Below, one piece after another: positions 51,958 through 59,680 of a stretch of DNA of 64,000 nt. The translations under genes and the position numbers were made by a program. The stretch spans positions 1 to 64,000 of the forward strand of contig JAZPYE010000017.1 in NCBI GenBank assembly GCA_045544035.1. The letters are read 5' to 3'. The DNA is from SIG587 sp045544035. Its GTDB lineage: Bacteria; Bacillota; Clostridia; Oscillospirales; Acutalibacteraceae. The notes beneath the pieces are model-generated. The model made no database searches and was not told where the DNA came from. It saw only the letters and a program-made list of their open reading frames with translations. How positions within the stretch are numbered: position 1 is the stretch's first letter; every line of letters begins with the position of its first letter.

Positions 51958-53796
51958 ATGGGAAAAATTATCGGAATTGACTTAGGAACAACAAACTCCT
52001 GCGTAGCAGTTATGGAGGGCGGTGAAGCCGTTGTTATCGCTAATGCTGAGGGCGGTCGTACCACACCCAGCGTTGTTGCTTTCTCTAAAACAGGGGAAAG
52101 AATGGTAGGTCAGGTTGCAAAGCGCCAAGCTATCACCAACCCCGACCGTACAATCAGCTCAATTAAGCGTGAAATGGGCACTAACTACACCGTTAGCATT
52201 GAGGATAAAAAATACACTCCTCAGGAAATTTCCGCAATCATTCTTCAGAAACTAAAGGCTGATGCCGAGGCTTATCTTGGCACCACAGTTACCGAGGCTG
52301 TTATTACAGTTCCCGCTTACTTTACCGATGCTCAGCGCCAGGCAACCAAGGATGCAGGTAAAATTGCAGGCCTTGAGGTTAAGCGTATTATAAACGAGCC
52401 TACCGCTGCAGCACTTGCCTATAGCATCGATAAGGAAAACGACCAAAAGGTTATGGTTTATGACCTTGGCGGCGGTACTTTTGACGTTTCCATTATTGAA
52501 ATGGGCGATGGCGTTCAAGAGGTTTTAGCAACTGCAGGTAACAACCGCCTTGGTGGTGATGACTTTGATGCACGTATTATGAAATATATCACCGATACCT
52601 TTAAGGCTGAGCAGGGCATTGATATCACAGGCGATAAAATGGCAATGCAAAGAATTAAGGAAGCTGCTGAAAAGGCTAAAATCGACCTTTCGGGTATGTC
52701 CACAACCGACATTAACCTGCCCTTTATCACTGCCGATTCTAACGGTCCTAAGCACTTTGAAACCACTTTAACCCGTGCAAAGTTCAATGAGCTTACTGCC
52801 GATTTGGTTGAGGCAACAATGGTTCCCGTTCGCCAGGCTCTTTCCGACTCAGGTCTAAAAACCAGCGACATCAACAAGGTTCTTATGGTTGGCGGCTCCA
52901 GCCGTATCCCTGCAGTTCAGGAAGCAGTTAAAAACTTTATCGGCACCGAGCCCTTTAAGGGTATCAACCCCGATGAATGTGTAGCAATCGGTGCTGCAAT
53001 TCAGGGCGGCGTTCTTGGTGGCGATGTTAAGGGACTCCTCCTTCTCGATGTTACACCTCTCTCCCTTGGTATCGAAACAATGGGAGGCATTTCCACAAAG
53101 GTTATTGACCGCAACACCACCATTCCCGCAAAGAAGAGCCAGATTTTCTCCACCGCTGCTGACGGTCAGACCTCTGTTGAGGTACACGTTTTGCAGGGTG
53201 AACGTGAATTCGCAAAGGATAACAAAACTCTCGGTGTGTTCCACCTTGATGGCATTGCTCCAGCCCCCCGCGGAATTCCTCAGATTGAGGTTACCTTCGA
53301 CATCGATGCCAACGGTATCGTTCATGTTTCCGCAAAGGACCTTGGAACAGGTAAAGAGCAGTCTATCACCATCACCTCTAACACAAATATGTCTAAAGAG
53401 GACATTGACAAGGCTGTTAAAGAGGCCGAGCAGTTTGCGGCTGAGGATAAAAAGCGTCGCGAAGACATTGATATGCGTAACGCCGCTGATCAAATGATTT
53501 ATCAAACCGAAAAGACCGTTAATGAGTTCGGTGATAAGTTAACCGAGGATGAAAAGAAATCAATTAACGATGCTAAAGAAGCACTTAAAGAGGCCTTAAA
53601 GGGCGACAATGCTGAGGAAATAAAGGCTAAACAGGATGAGCTCCAAAAGCAGGTTTACGCCGTTTCCGAAAAGGTTTATAAGGCAGCAGCTGAAGCTCAG
53701 CAGGCAGCACAAAACGCTGCAAACGGCGAAAATGCGGCACAAAACGATTCTAATGTTTATGATGCTGATTTCACTGATGTTGATGACAACAAATAA
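51958..53796 (+). CDS. dnaK: Molecular chaperone DnaK
   Basis: A 612-residue Hsp70. The ATPase domain shows GIDLGTTNSCVAVMEGG, VYDLGGGTFDVSIIE and VGGSSRIPAVQEAV; the substrate domain begins near LLLLDVTPLSLGIET; the C-terminal tail is Ala/Asn/Glu-rich and ends VDDNK. GGAG precedes the ATG. Confidence 0.99.
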   Translation: MGKIIGIDLGTTNSCVAVMEGGEAVVIANAEGGRTTPSVVAFSKTGERMVGQVAKRQAITNPDRTISSIKREMGTNYTVSIEDKKYTPQEISAIILQKLKADAEAYLGTTVTEAVITVPAYFTDAQRQATKDAGKIAGLEVKRIINEPTAAALAYSIDKENDQKVMVYDLGGGTFDVSIIEMGDGVQEVLATAGNNRLGGDDFDARIMKYITDTFKAEQGIDITGDKMAMQRIKEAAEKAKIDLSGMSTTDINLPFITADSNGPKHFETTLTRAKFNELTADLVEATMVPVRQALSDSGLKTSDINKVLMVGGSSRIPAVQEAVKNFIGTEPFKGINPDECVAIGAAIQGGVLGGDVKGLLLLDVTPLSLGIETMGGISTKVIDRNTTIPAKKSQIFSTAADGQTSVEVHVLQGEREFAKDNKTLGVFHLDGIAPAPRGIPQIEVTFDIDANGIVHVSAKDLGTGKEQSITITSNTNMSKEDIDKAVKEAEQFAAEDKKRREDIDMRNAADQMIYQTEKTVNEFGDKLTEDEKKSINDAKEALKEALKGDNAEEIKAKQDELQKQVYAVSEKVYKAAAEAQQAAQNAANGENAAQNDSNVYDADFTDVDDNK

Positions 53797-53805
53797 AAAT
53801 TTTAA

Positions 53806-53830
53806 GGGTGCACTCTAAAAAAGTGCACCC
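53806..53830 (+). other. Intergenic stem-loop between dnaK and dnaJ
   Basis: A perfect 9-bp stem GGGTGCACT/AGTGCACCC with a 7-nt loop and no T-run after it. It may protect or process the dnaK transcript end, giving less dnaJ than dnaK. Confidence 0.6.
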
Positions 53831-53865
53831 AAAACACTTGACTTCATGGGGAAGGAAGAAACATC

Positions 53866-55023
53866 TTGGCAGATAAAAAGGATTATTATGAGGTCTTGGG
53901 CGTAGATAAGGGCGTTAGTGATGACGAACTAAAAAAAGCCTACCGCAAGGCCGCTAAAAAATACCATCCCGATTTACATCCCGGTGATGCCGCAGCAGAG
54001 CAGAGCTTTAAAGAGGTTAACGAGGCCTACGAGGTGCTGTCAAACAAGGAAAAGCGTGCTCGTTATGACCAGTTTGGTCACGCAGGTGTTGACCCCAACT
54101 TTAACCCCAATTCCTATGGCGGCGGTTTCGGTGGCGGCTTTGGCGGTTTTGATGACCTTGGTGATATTTTAGGCAGTATGTTTGGTGGAGGCTTCGGTGG
54201 CTTTGGCGGCGGACGTCGTTCAAATCCCAATGCTCCAAGGCGTGGCGGCGACATTCAGGTTACCGTTAATCTTTCTTTTGAGGAGGCTGCAAAGGGCTGC
54301 ACAAGGGAAATTGATGTTCAAAAAATTGAAACCTGCGATGAATGCGGCGGCAGCGGCGCTAAAAAAGGAACTGCAAGAAAAACCTGCCCCCACTGTAAGG
54401 GAACAGGTAAGGTTACTGCTGTTCAAAACAGTTTTATGGGCCAAGTAAGAACGGTTCAGCCCTGTCCTAACTGTAAGGGGGCCGGTACGATTATTGAAGA
54501 CCCATGCCCAAAATGTAACGGCAAGGGAAGAATTCGCCACACCGTTAAAAAGACTATTAATATTCCAGCAGGCATTGATGATGGTGAGTATTTTAGCTTA
54601 CCCGGCGGTGGTGATGCAGGTGTTAACGGCGGTCCTGCAGGCGATTTGCACATTATTGCATCGGTTAGACCCCACCCGATTTTCGAGCGTGACGGCTATG
54701 ATGTTTATTGCGAGGTGCCCATTACCTTCACTCAGGCGGCATTGGGCGCCGAAATCACCGTTCCCACCCTTGATGGCAAGGTTAAATTCAGCATTCACGA
54801 GGGCACCCAGCCGGGGGATGAATTCAAATTCCGTGGCAAGGGCATTCAGCGTTTTGGCGGCTCAGGTCGTGGCGACCAATATGTTCGCATAAGTGTTGAA
54901 ATCCCCAAAGACCTTACCAAAGAACAAAAGCAAAAGCTTCGTGATTTTGAAAAGATGGCTTCCGAAAAGAATTATAAAAAGCAGGAATCCTTCTTCCAAA
55001 AAATAAAAAAGATTTTTGATTAA
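53866..55023 (+). CDS. dnaJ: Chaperone DnaJ
   Basis: A 385-residue type I Hsp40. The J domain carries the HPD tripeptide (34-36), a Gly/Phe-rich linker spans about 78-125, four zinc-binding repeats (CDECGGSG, CPHCKGTG, CPNCKGAG, CPKCNGKG) follow, then the substrate-binding barrels with NIPAGIDDGEYFSLPGGG. TTG start with GGAAGGAAG upstream. Its stop overlaps the stop of the convergent minus-strand gene by four bases. Confidence 0.97.
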   Translation: MADKKDYYEVLGVDKGVSDDELKKAYRKAAKKYHPDLHPGDAAAEQSFKEVNEAYEVLSNKEKRARYDQFGHAGVDPNFNPNSYGGGFGGGFGGFDDLGDILGSMFGGGFGGFGGGRRSNPNAPRRGGDIQVTVNLSFEEAAKGCTREIDVQKIETCDECGGSGAKKGTARKTCPHCKGTGKVTAVQNSFMGQVRTVQPCPNCKGAGTIIEDPCPKCNGKGRIRHTVKKTINIPAGIDDGEYFSLPGGGDAGVNGGPAGDLHIIASVRPHPIFERDGYDVYCEVPITFTQAALGAEITVPTLDGKVKFSIHEGTQPGDEFKFRGKGIQRFGGSGRGDQYVRISVEIPKDLTKEQKQKLRDFEKMASEKNYKKQESFFQKIKKIFD

Positions 55024-55400
55024 AAAATGCTATGGATGTTGATTTTTTCATCCTCCTCCATTTGGTGAAGAAGGGTAAGAATCGTTTCGGCATCCCTTAG
55101 CAAAACGGGATAGTTTTCCGCCCTTATGTTGGCGGCAAGGCTGGTGATTTCCAGACTTATTTCATCGATTTTTTCGTGATTGATAAAAGGGGAGAGCAGT
55201 GTCTCCCGTTTTTCCCATTCTTTAACCAGTGCGTCGGCTGTTTTTTGAGCCTGCGCACTGTCTTTTTTTTCAAGATAATCCTTGCACTGGGTCACCATTG
55301 CACGAACCGAGTCTACCTCATGGGAAACAAGAAAATTAACACCAATGCAAAGGGCGGTAATTACAACAATTAAAGCAATTGCGGTCACAAGCCGTTTCAA
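55020..55400 (-). CDS. DUF4363 family membrane-anchored protein
   Basis: A 126-residue protein with one N-terminal membrane helix (about 5-25) and a helical extracytoplasmic domain rich in charged residues (KDYLEKKDSAQAQKTADALVK). DUF4363 genes usually follow DUF421 genes in spore-forming Clostridia, as here (4-bp overlap). Function unknown; probably works with its partner at the membrane. It converges on dnaJ with overlapping stop codons. Confidence 0.82.
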   Translation of the reverse strand: MKRLVTAIALIVVITALCIGVNFLVSHEVDSVRAMVTQCKDYLEKKDSAQAQKTADALVKEWEKRETLLSPFINHEKIDEISLEITSLAANIRAENYPVLLRDAETILTLLHQMEEDEKINIHSIF

Positions 55401-56074
55401 GATTTTTTCTCCTTACAAATAATATTCATTTTGCCATCCCTGCTCATGGTCATAAGAAAAACATTTTCCTCGCTAATACTTTGCGATTTTAAAATCTCTT
55501 TAATTTCGCCGCTTGTTTTACTTATGGAGGAAACGGCATCGGCAATAATTTTACCATCTGAAATAACGGGGATTTGCATTTGCGCCTCCTGTGATTTAAG
55601 GCTCAAATCCGAAACGGTTGCAGGCTGAAAATCGCTTTTCAAAAGCACATTTAAATCTCCATTGACCTCAAGCATGGCGTAGGCCACCGTGCTAATGTCA
55701 AAAACATTTTGTCCCCGTAACAACTCAACGAGGTCAAGCACCGTTATTCTAAGCTTTTTCATAGCCTTTTGGTCAATTTTACCGTGTTCAATGACAATGA
55801 CCGATTTTCCGTTCATAAGCTTTCTTATGGAATAGCTTTTCATGGTTATAAACGAAATAAGAATTTCGAGGATTACCAAAACAAAAACGGCAATAATGCC
55901 GTTTAAAATGGGCTGAGATGGGTCCTGCAGGGGAAGTGCTGCAATTTCTGAAATAAGAAGGGTGACAACAAGCTCATTAGGCTGCATATCACCAATTTGC
56001 CTTTTGCCCATTATTCTAATTCCTATTGTTATGAAAACATAAAGAATGACCGTTCTTATAACGGTTATAATCAT
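55397..56074 (-). CDS. DUF421 (YetF/YrbG-like) membrane protein
   Basis: A 225-residue protein. Three membrane helices lie in the first ~85 residues (IRTVILYVFITIGIRIMGKRQ with the GKRQIGDMQPNELVVTLLISEIAALP signature, split here), followed by two small cytoplasmic domains containing LNGKSVIVIEHGKI and LRGQNVFDISTVAYAMLE. Homologues occur in spore formers; biochemical role unknown. It lies downstream of rex, separated by a terminator. Confidence 0.88.
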   Translation of the reverse strand: MIITVIRTVILYVFITIGIRIMGKRQIGDMQPNELVVTLLISEIAALPLQDPSQPILNGIIAVFVLVILEILISFITMKSYSIRKLMNGKSVIVIEHGKIDQKAMKKLRITVLDLVELLRGQNVFDISTVAYAMLEVNGDLNVLLKSDFQPATVSDLSLKSQEAQMQIPVISDGKIIADAVSSISKTSGEIKEILKSQSISEENVFLMTMSRDGKMNIICKEKKS

Positions 56075-56106
56075 AGCTAAATCACCGAAATTAGTGTTGC
56101 AAAAAG

Positions 56107-56144
56107 AAAAAGGATTATACCGAATTCGGCATAATCCTTTTAGT
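56107..56144 (-). terminator. Terminator of rex
   Basis: AAAAGGATTAT/ATAATCCTTTT stem with inner CCG/CGG and AATT loop, followed by T-rich DNA on the minus strand. It overlaps the rex stop codon. Confidence 0.85.
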
Positions 56145-56775
56145 TTTCTAAATTGTCAATGCTGTATGATAGGGTCATAAGTCTGTCGCCAAAATGTACA
56201 TTTTCAACTGCAATGCCTTTGTGCTTCATTGCAAGGTCATAATGGGAGAAGTTTAAAAAACCCTTAACACCCAGCTTTATAAGCTGCTCGGTAACTGCGC
56301 CTGCGGCATCTTTGGGAATACAAAGAATTGCGGCAGTGGGCAGGTTTTCACGGCAAAATTCATCAAGGGAAGAAATGTGGCGAATGGGCATATTGCGAAG
56401 AATTTGACCCACCAGCGCCTCGCGTTTATCAAATGCACCAATTAACTGAAAGCCCTTGCTTTCAAAATTAACATGCAGTGCAACGGCACGCCCTAAATTT
56501 CCAACACCTATTAAAATTGCACGCTTTGGCGTGTCAAGGCCTAAAATGCGACCAATTTCACCCTGCAGCAGTTCAATGTTATATCCGTAGCCCTGTTGAC
56601 CGAAACCACCAAAGCAGTTTAAATCCTGCCTTATCTGGCTTGCAGTCAGCCCCATTTTGTTTGATAGCTCTTTTGAGGAAATTCGTGTCATTCCCTCACT
56701 TTTAAGCTCACCTAAAAAGCGGTAGTAACGAGGCAAACGCTTAATTACCGAATTTGATATATTGCGCGAATACAA
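56140..56775 (-). CDS. rex: Redox-sensing transcriptional repressor Rex
   Basis: A 211-residue NADH/NAD+-sensing repressor of fermentation and energy genes. An N-terminal winged helix (NSVIKRLPRYYRFLGELKSEGMTRISSKELSNKMGLTASQIRQDL region) precedes the Rossmann domain with AILIGVGNLGRAVALH and the domain-swapped C-terminal helix. The start is TTG (56773-56775), placed six bases after AGGGGGC and giving the usual length; the open frame extends far upstream but across the promoter. Divergent from perR. Confidence 0.96.
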   Translation of the reverse strand: MYSRNISNSVIKRLPRYYRFLGELKSEGMTRISSKELSNKMGLTASQIRQDLNCFGGFGQQGYGYNIELLQGEIGRILGLDTPKRAILIGVGNLGRAVALHVNFESKGFQLIGAFDKREALVGQILRNMPIRHISSLDEFCRENLPTAAILCIPKDAAGAVTEQLIKLGVKGFLNFSHYDLAMKHKGIAVENVHFGDRLMTLSYSIDNLEN

Positions 56776-56806
56776 AATTTCGCCCCCTAAATATAAATAC
56801 AATAAT

Positions 56807-56835
56807 ATTATCCACCAAAACAATTTTTTTGTCAA
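56807..56835 (-). promoter_or_regulatory. Promoter of rex
   Basis: Minus strand TTGACA, 17-bp spacer, GATAAT. The -35 lies within a small palindrome TTTGT-CA-ACAAA (56828-56839) that could be a binding site, though it does not match the usual Rex consensus well. Confidence 0.65.
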
Positions 56836-56857
56836 CAAAAAAATTTCAAAAAAACTA

Positions 56858-56885
56858 TTGACAAATGGTGAAAATCGTGTATAAT
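56858..56885 (+). promoter_or_regulatory. Promoter of perR-rubrerythrin operon
   Basis: TTGACA, 16-bp spacer, TATAAT. Confidence 0.8.
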
Positions 56886-56891
56886 AAAAAC

Positions 56892-56904
56892 AGTAATCAT
56901 TACT
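56892..56904 (+). promoter_or_regulatory. PerR/Fur-type operator
   Basis: Palindrome AGTAATCATTACT directly after the -10, at the transcription start of the Fur-family gene. Its form (AT-rich 6-1-6) is that of PerR/Fur boxes, suggesting autoregulation and control of the downstream peroxide-defence genes. Confidence 0.65.
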
Positions 56905-56926
56905 ACTTTTTGAAAGGAAGTGACAC

Positions 56927-57301
56927 ATGGCTAACTTTTCTAAACAAAGGGAAGCGATTTTAGGGGTTTTAAACGGCACCAAAACACATCCCGATGCCGC
57001 CTGGGTTTACAGCGAAACACGAAAGCTCATTCCAAATATCTCTCTGGGAACGGTTTACCGCAATCTCGCAAAGCTTCAGGAAAGCGGAGAAATAGTAAGC
57101 CTTGGTGTTTACGGCGGGGTGGAGCGGTTTGATGCCGATGTTAAGGAACACCTGCATTTTTACTGTAAAAACTGCCAAAAGATTTTGGACATAAGCGATA
57201 AGCACCTTTTGCCAATTAAAAAAATTGGAAAGCTGCTTGATGCCGAAATCGATGGCGTTACCTGCGTGTTCGAGGGTAAATGTAATGATTGTGTAAATTA
57301 A
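56927..57301 (+). CDS. perR: Fur-family peroxide-responsive repressor (PerR-like)
   Basis: A 124-residue metalloregulator. The winged helix has SKQREAILGVLNGTKTHPDAAWVY and ISLGTVYRNLAKLQESGEI; metal ligands include HLHFYCKNCQKI (CxxC) and the C-terminal CNDC pair. Together with the adjacent rubrerythrin and ferritin this favours PerR over Fur or Zur. GGAAG precedes the ATG and an operator overlaps the promoter. Confidence 0.9.
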   Translation: MANFSKQREAILGVLNGTKTHPDAAWVYSETRKLIPNISLGTVYRNLAKLQESGEIVSLGVYGGVERFDADVKEHLHFYCKNCQKILDISDKHLLPIKKIGKLLDAEIDGVTCVFEGKCNDCVN

Positions 57302-57339
57302 TCTAAAAACAATTAAAATTAAATTGGAGGAAAACAAAA

Positions 57340-57882
57340 ATGAAAAAATGGGTTTGTTCTGTATGTGGTTATGTTCATGAGGGAGACACTCCTCCCGCAA
57401 ATTGCCCCCAGTGCCGCGTTCCTGCTGAAAAATTCAATGAGCAGTCAGGCGAAAAGACCTGGGCTGCCGAGCATGTTGTAGGCGTTGCAAAGGGCGTTGA
57501 TGAAAGAATTATCGAGGGTCTTCGCGCTAACTTTGAGGGCGAGTGCTGCGAGGTTGGTATGTACCTTGCAATGGCACGTGTTGCTCATAGAGAGGGTTAT
57601 CCCGAAATCGGTCTTTACTGGGAAAAGGCAGCTTACGAAGAGGCAGAGCACGCTTCTAAGTTTGCAGAGCTCCTCGGAGAGGTTGTAACCGATTCTACAA
57701 AGAAGAATCTTGAGCTTCGTGTTGATGCTGAAAACGGCGCAACTGCCGGCAAAACCGAGCTCGCTAAGCTTGCTAAAGAACTCGGTCTTGATGCTATCCA
57801 CGACACCGTTCACGAGATGGCTCGTGATGAAGCAAGACACGGCAAGGCATTTGAAGGTCTTCTTGCAAGATACTTTAAATAG
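57340..57882 (+). CDS. Reverse rubrerythrin (NADH peroxidase-type)
   Basis: A 180-residue non-haem diiron protein. The rubredoxin domain is at the N-terminus (CSVCGYVHEG and CPQCRVP; Cys6, 9, 22, 25), the reverse of classical rubrerythrin, followed by a four-helix diiron domain with EGECCEVGMYLAMARVAHREG, YEEAEHASKFAELLGE and MARDEARHGKAFEGLL. Such proteins reduce H2O2 in anaerobic Clostridia and are typical PerR targets. GGAGG before the ATG. Confidence 0.95.
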   Translation: MKKWVCSVCGYVHEGDTPPANCPQCRVPAEKFNEQSGEKTWAAEHVVGVAKGVDERIIEGLRANFEGECCEVGMYLAMARVAHREGYPEIGLYWEKAAYEEAEHASKFAELLGEVVTDSTKKNLELRVDAENGATAGKTELAKLAKELGLDAIHDTVHEMARDEARHGKAFEGLLARYFK

Positions 57883-57893
57883 AAAGTACATTT

Positions 57894-57928
57894 TGCAGGG
57901 GAGCTAAAAAACTCCCCTGCATTTTTTA
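57894..57928 (+). terminator. Terminator after rubrerythrin
   Basis: TGCAGGGGAG/CTCCCCTGCA stem followed by TTTTTTAT. It lies before ferritin, so ferritin may depend on read-through or its own promoter. Confidence 0.88.
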
Positions 57929-57943
57929 TAAGGAGAGAGTTTT

Positions 57944-58453
57944 ATGGATAAAAAAGTTATTGAACTTCTTAATGACCAAATCAACAAGGAATTTTACAGC
58001 GCATATCTTTATCTTGACATTGCTAACTTTTTTGATGACCTTGATTTAGATGGCTTCGCAAATTGGTATAACATTCAGGCTCAGGAGGAAAGGGACCACG
58101 CACTTTTATTCCTTCGTTATCTCCAGAGCAACGGCATTAAGGCGGAACTTAAAACAATCGATAAGCCTGATAAGGTTTTCGAAAACCCCATTGACCCCCT
58201 TTATGCCGGCGCCGAGCACGAACGCTATGTTACCGATTTAATTCATAATATTTATGATGCTGCCTATTCGGTTAAAGATTTCCGCACAATGCAGTTCCTT
58301 GATTGGTTTGTAAAAGAGCAAGGTGAGGAAGAGGAAAACGCCGATAAGCTTATTGCCAAATTTAAACTTTTCGGTGATGATCCCAAAAGCCTTTATCTTT
58401 TGGACCAGGAGCTTAGCACCCGTGTTTACACCGCACCTTCCCTTACAATTTAA
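57944..58453 (+). CDS. ftnA: Ferritin
   Basis: A 169-residue non-haem ferritin storing iron in a 24-mer shell. Ferroxidase ligands are visible: EFYSAYLYLDIANFFDD (Glu17), AQEERDHALLFLRYL (Glu50/His53) and KEQGEEEENADKLI. It completes the perR-rubrerythrin-ferritin set, limiting free iron and peroxide. GGAGAG before the ATG; own terminator. Confidence 0.95.
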   Translation: MDKKVIELLNDQINKEFYSAYLYLDIANFFDDLDLDGFANWYNIQAQEERDHALLFLRYLQSNGIKAELKTIDKPDKVFENPIDPLYAGAEHERYVTDLIHNIYDAAYSVKDFRTMQFLDWFVKEQGEEEENADKLIAKFKLFGDDPKSLYLLDQELSTRVYTAPSLTI

Positions 58454-58458
58454 CACTC

Positions 58459-58485
58459 AGAGGGGTGAAAACCCCTCTTTTTTAA
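58459..58485 (+). terminator. Terminator after ferritin
   Basis: AGAGGGGT, GAAA loop, ACCCCTCT, then TTTTTT. Confidence 0.92.
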
Positions 58486-58514
58486 TTGCATTTTTAAATA
58501 TCCTGTTATATAAT
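58486..58514 (+). promoter_or_regulatory. Promoter of GNAT gene
   Basis: TTGCAT, 17-bp spacer, TATAAT; the predicted transcript starts only about ten bases before the ATG. Confidence 0.6.
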
Positions 58515-58531
58515 ATGGATTGGTGTTGTGT

Positions 58532-59011
58532 ATGATAAGAAATGCAAAAGCAACTGAACTCCTAGAAATCCTTAAGGTTTACGATACGGCTCGGGATTTT
58601 ATGCGTAAAAATGGAAATCCTACACAGTGGGCAAACGGTTATCCAAACGAAGCCGTTTTAACCGAGGATATTGAGAAAAACCGACTTTTTGTTTTAGAGG
58701 AAAGTGGAAAGATTATCGGTGTTTTTATGTTCACACTTGATGAGGAGCCTACCTATAAAATCATTGAAAAAGGTGCCTGGCTTGATGGTTCGCTTTACGG
58801 CACAATTCACCGTGTTGCAAGCAGCGGCACTAGAGGCGGTGTTTTAAATGAGGTTATTGCTTTTTGCGAGAATAAAATAAGACACCTTAGAATTGACACG
58901 CATAAAGATAACACCGTTATGCAAAATTTGCTTTTAAAAAACGGCTTTTCCTATTGCGGAATTATTCATCTTGAAAGCGGCGATGAACGTTTAGCTTATG
59001 AAAAAAACTGA
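58532..59011 (+). CDS. GNAT-family N-acetyltransferase
   Basis: A 159-residue acetyl-CoA-dependent acetyltransferase fold, MIRNAKATELLEILKVYD at the start, core strand GKIIGVFMFTLDEEP, RVASSGTRGGVLNEVIAFCENK in place of the usual acetyl-CoA pyrophosphate loop, then RIDTHKDNTVMQNLLLKNGFSYCGII, the standard GNAT ending (in pieces). Substrate unknown. The ATG is preferred to an in-frame TTG twelve bases earlier, which falls at the predicted transcription start. Ribosome-binding site weak, and the leader is very short. Confidence 0.88.
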   Translation: MIRNAKATELLEILKVYDTARDFMRKNGNPTQWANGYPNEAVLTEDIEKNRLFVLEESGKIIGVFMFTLDEEPTYKIIEKGAWLDGSLYGTIHRVASSGTRGGVLNEVIAFCENKIRHLRIDTHKDNTVMQNLLLKNGFSYCGIIHLESGDERLAYEKN

Positions 59012-59027
59012 TAAAAGGGGAATATAA

Positions 59028-59663
59028 ATGTCAGGAACCCTGCTTTTAATTTTTGAAATTATCGGTACAATTTCCTTTGCCGTTTCAGGTGCAATCACGG
59101 CGATAAATAAGAAAATGGACATTTTCGGCGTTATCATTTTAGGTATCGTTACTGCTGTTGGCGGTGGCGCAATAAGGGATTTAGTGCTTGGCATCAACCC
59201 GCCTGTTACCTTCACAAGCCCAGTTTATGCTGTTGTTGCCGCAGTTACGGCAATTATAGTTTTCATTCCCGCGGTGCTTAAGTTTTTACATAAGAAAAAA
59301 GCAATTTATGATTATGCGCTTCTTGTGATGGATTCTTTAGGCCTTGCGGTGTTCACGGTTATCGGCATTGAGACCGCCGTTTCAAACACGAGCGAATTTA
59401 ATTGGTTTTTGCTTTTGTTCGTTGGCGTTATAACAGGTATCGGTGGTGGAGTGCTTCGTGATATTATGGCAGGCAACATACCCTACATTTTTGTTAAGCA
59501 TTTTTACGCCTCGGCATCTCTTATCGGTGCTGCGGTGTGCATAGTTCTTTGGAGTTTAATTGGTCAGGAATGGGCAATGATTTTGGGCAGTGCCACGGTT
59601 TTTGTGCTTAGAATTTTAGCGGCACACTTCCACTGGACCTTGCCACACCCAAAGGAGTTTTAG
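59028..59663 (+). CDS. TRIC-like cation channel (UPF0126/YicG family)
   Basis: A 211-residue membrane protein with seven helices built as two repeats. The family's paired GGG-x-x-RD motifs are at GGGAIRDLV (about 46-54) and GGGVLRDIM (about 136-144). Prokaryotic TRIC homologues form trimeric potassium/cation channels, which would match the neighbouring TrkA/TrkH. AAAGGGGA before the ATG, 17 bp upstream of trkA. Confidence 0.92.
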   Translation: MSGTLLLIFEIIGTISFAVSGAITAINKKMDIFGVIILGIVTAVGGGAIRDLVLGINPPVTFTSPVYAVVAAVTAIIVFIPAVLKFLHKKKAIYDYALLVMDSLGLAVFTVIGIETAVSNTSEFNWFLLLFVGVITGIGGGVLRDIMAGNIPYIFVKHFYASASLIGAAVCIVLWSLIGQEWAMILGSATVFVLRILAAHFHWTLPHPKEF

Positions 59664-59680
59664 AAAGGAACTGATTAAAA

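Noticed and set aside
52855..53505. 216-codon minus-strand ORF opposite dnaK
   Set aside because: Shadow of dnaK produced by its codon bias.
56776..56982. Longer Rex start
   Set aside because: The extension crosses both divergent promoters; the TTG start has a proper ribosome-binding site and gives the family length.
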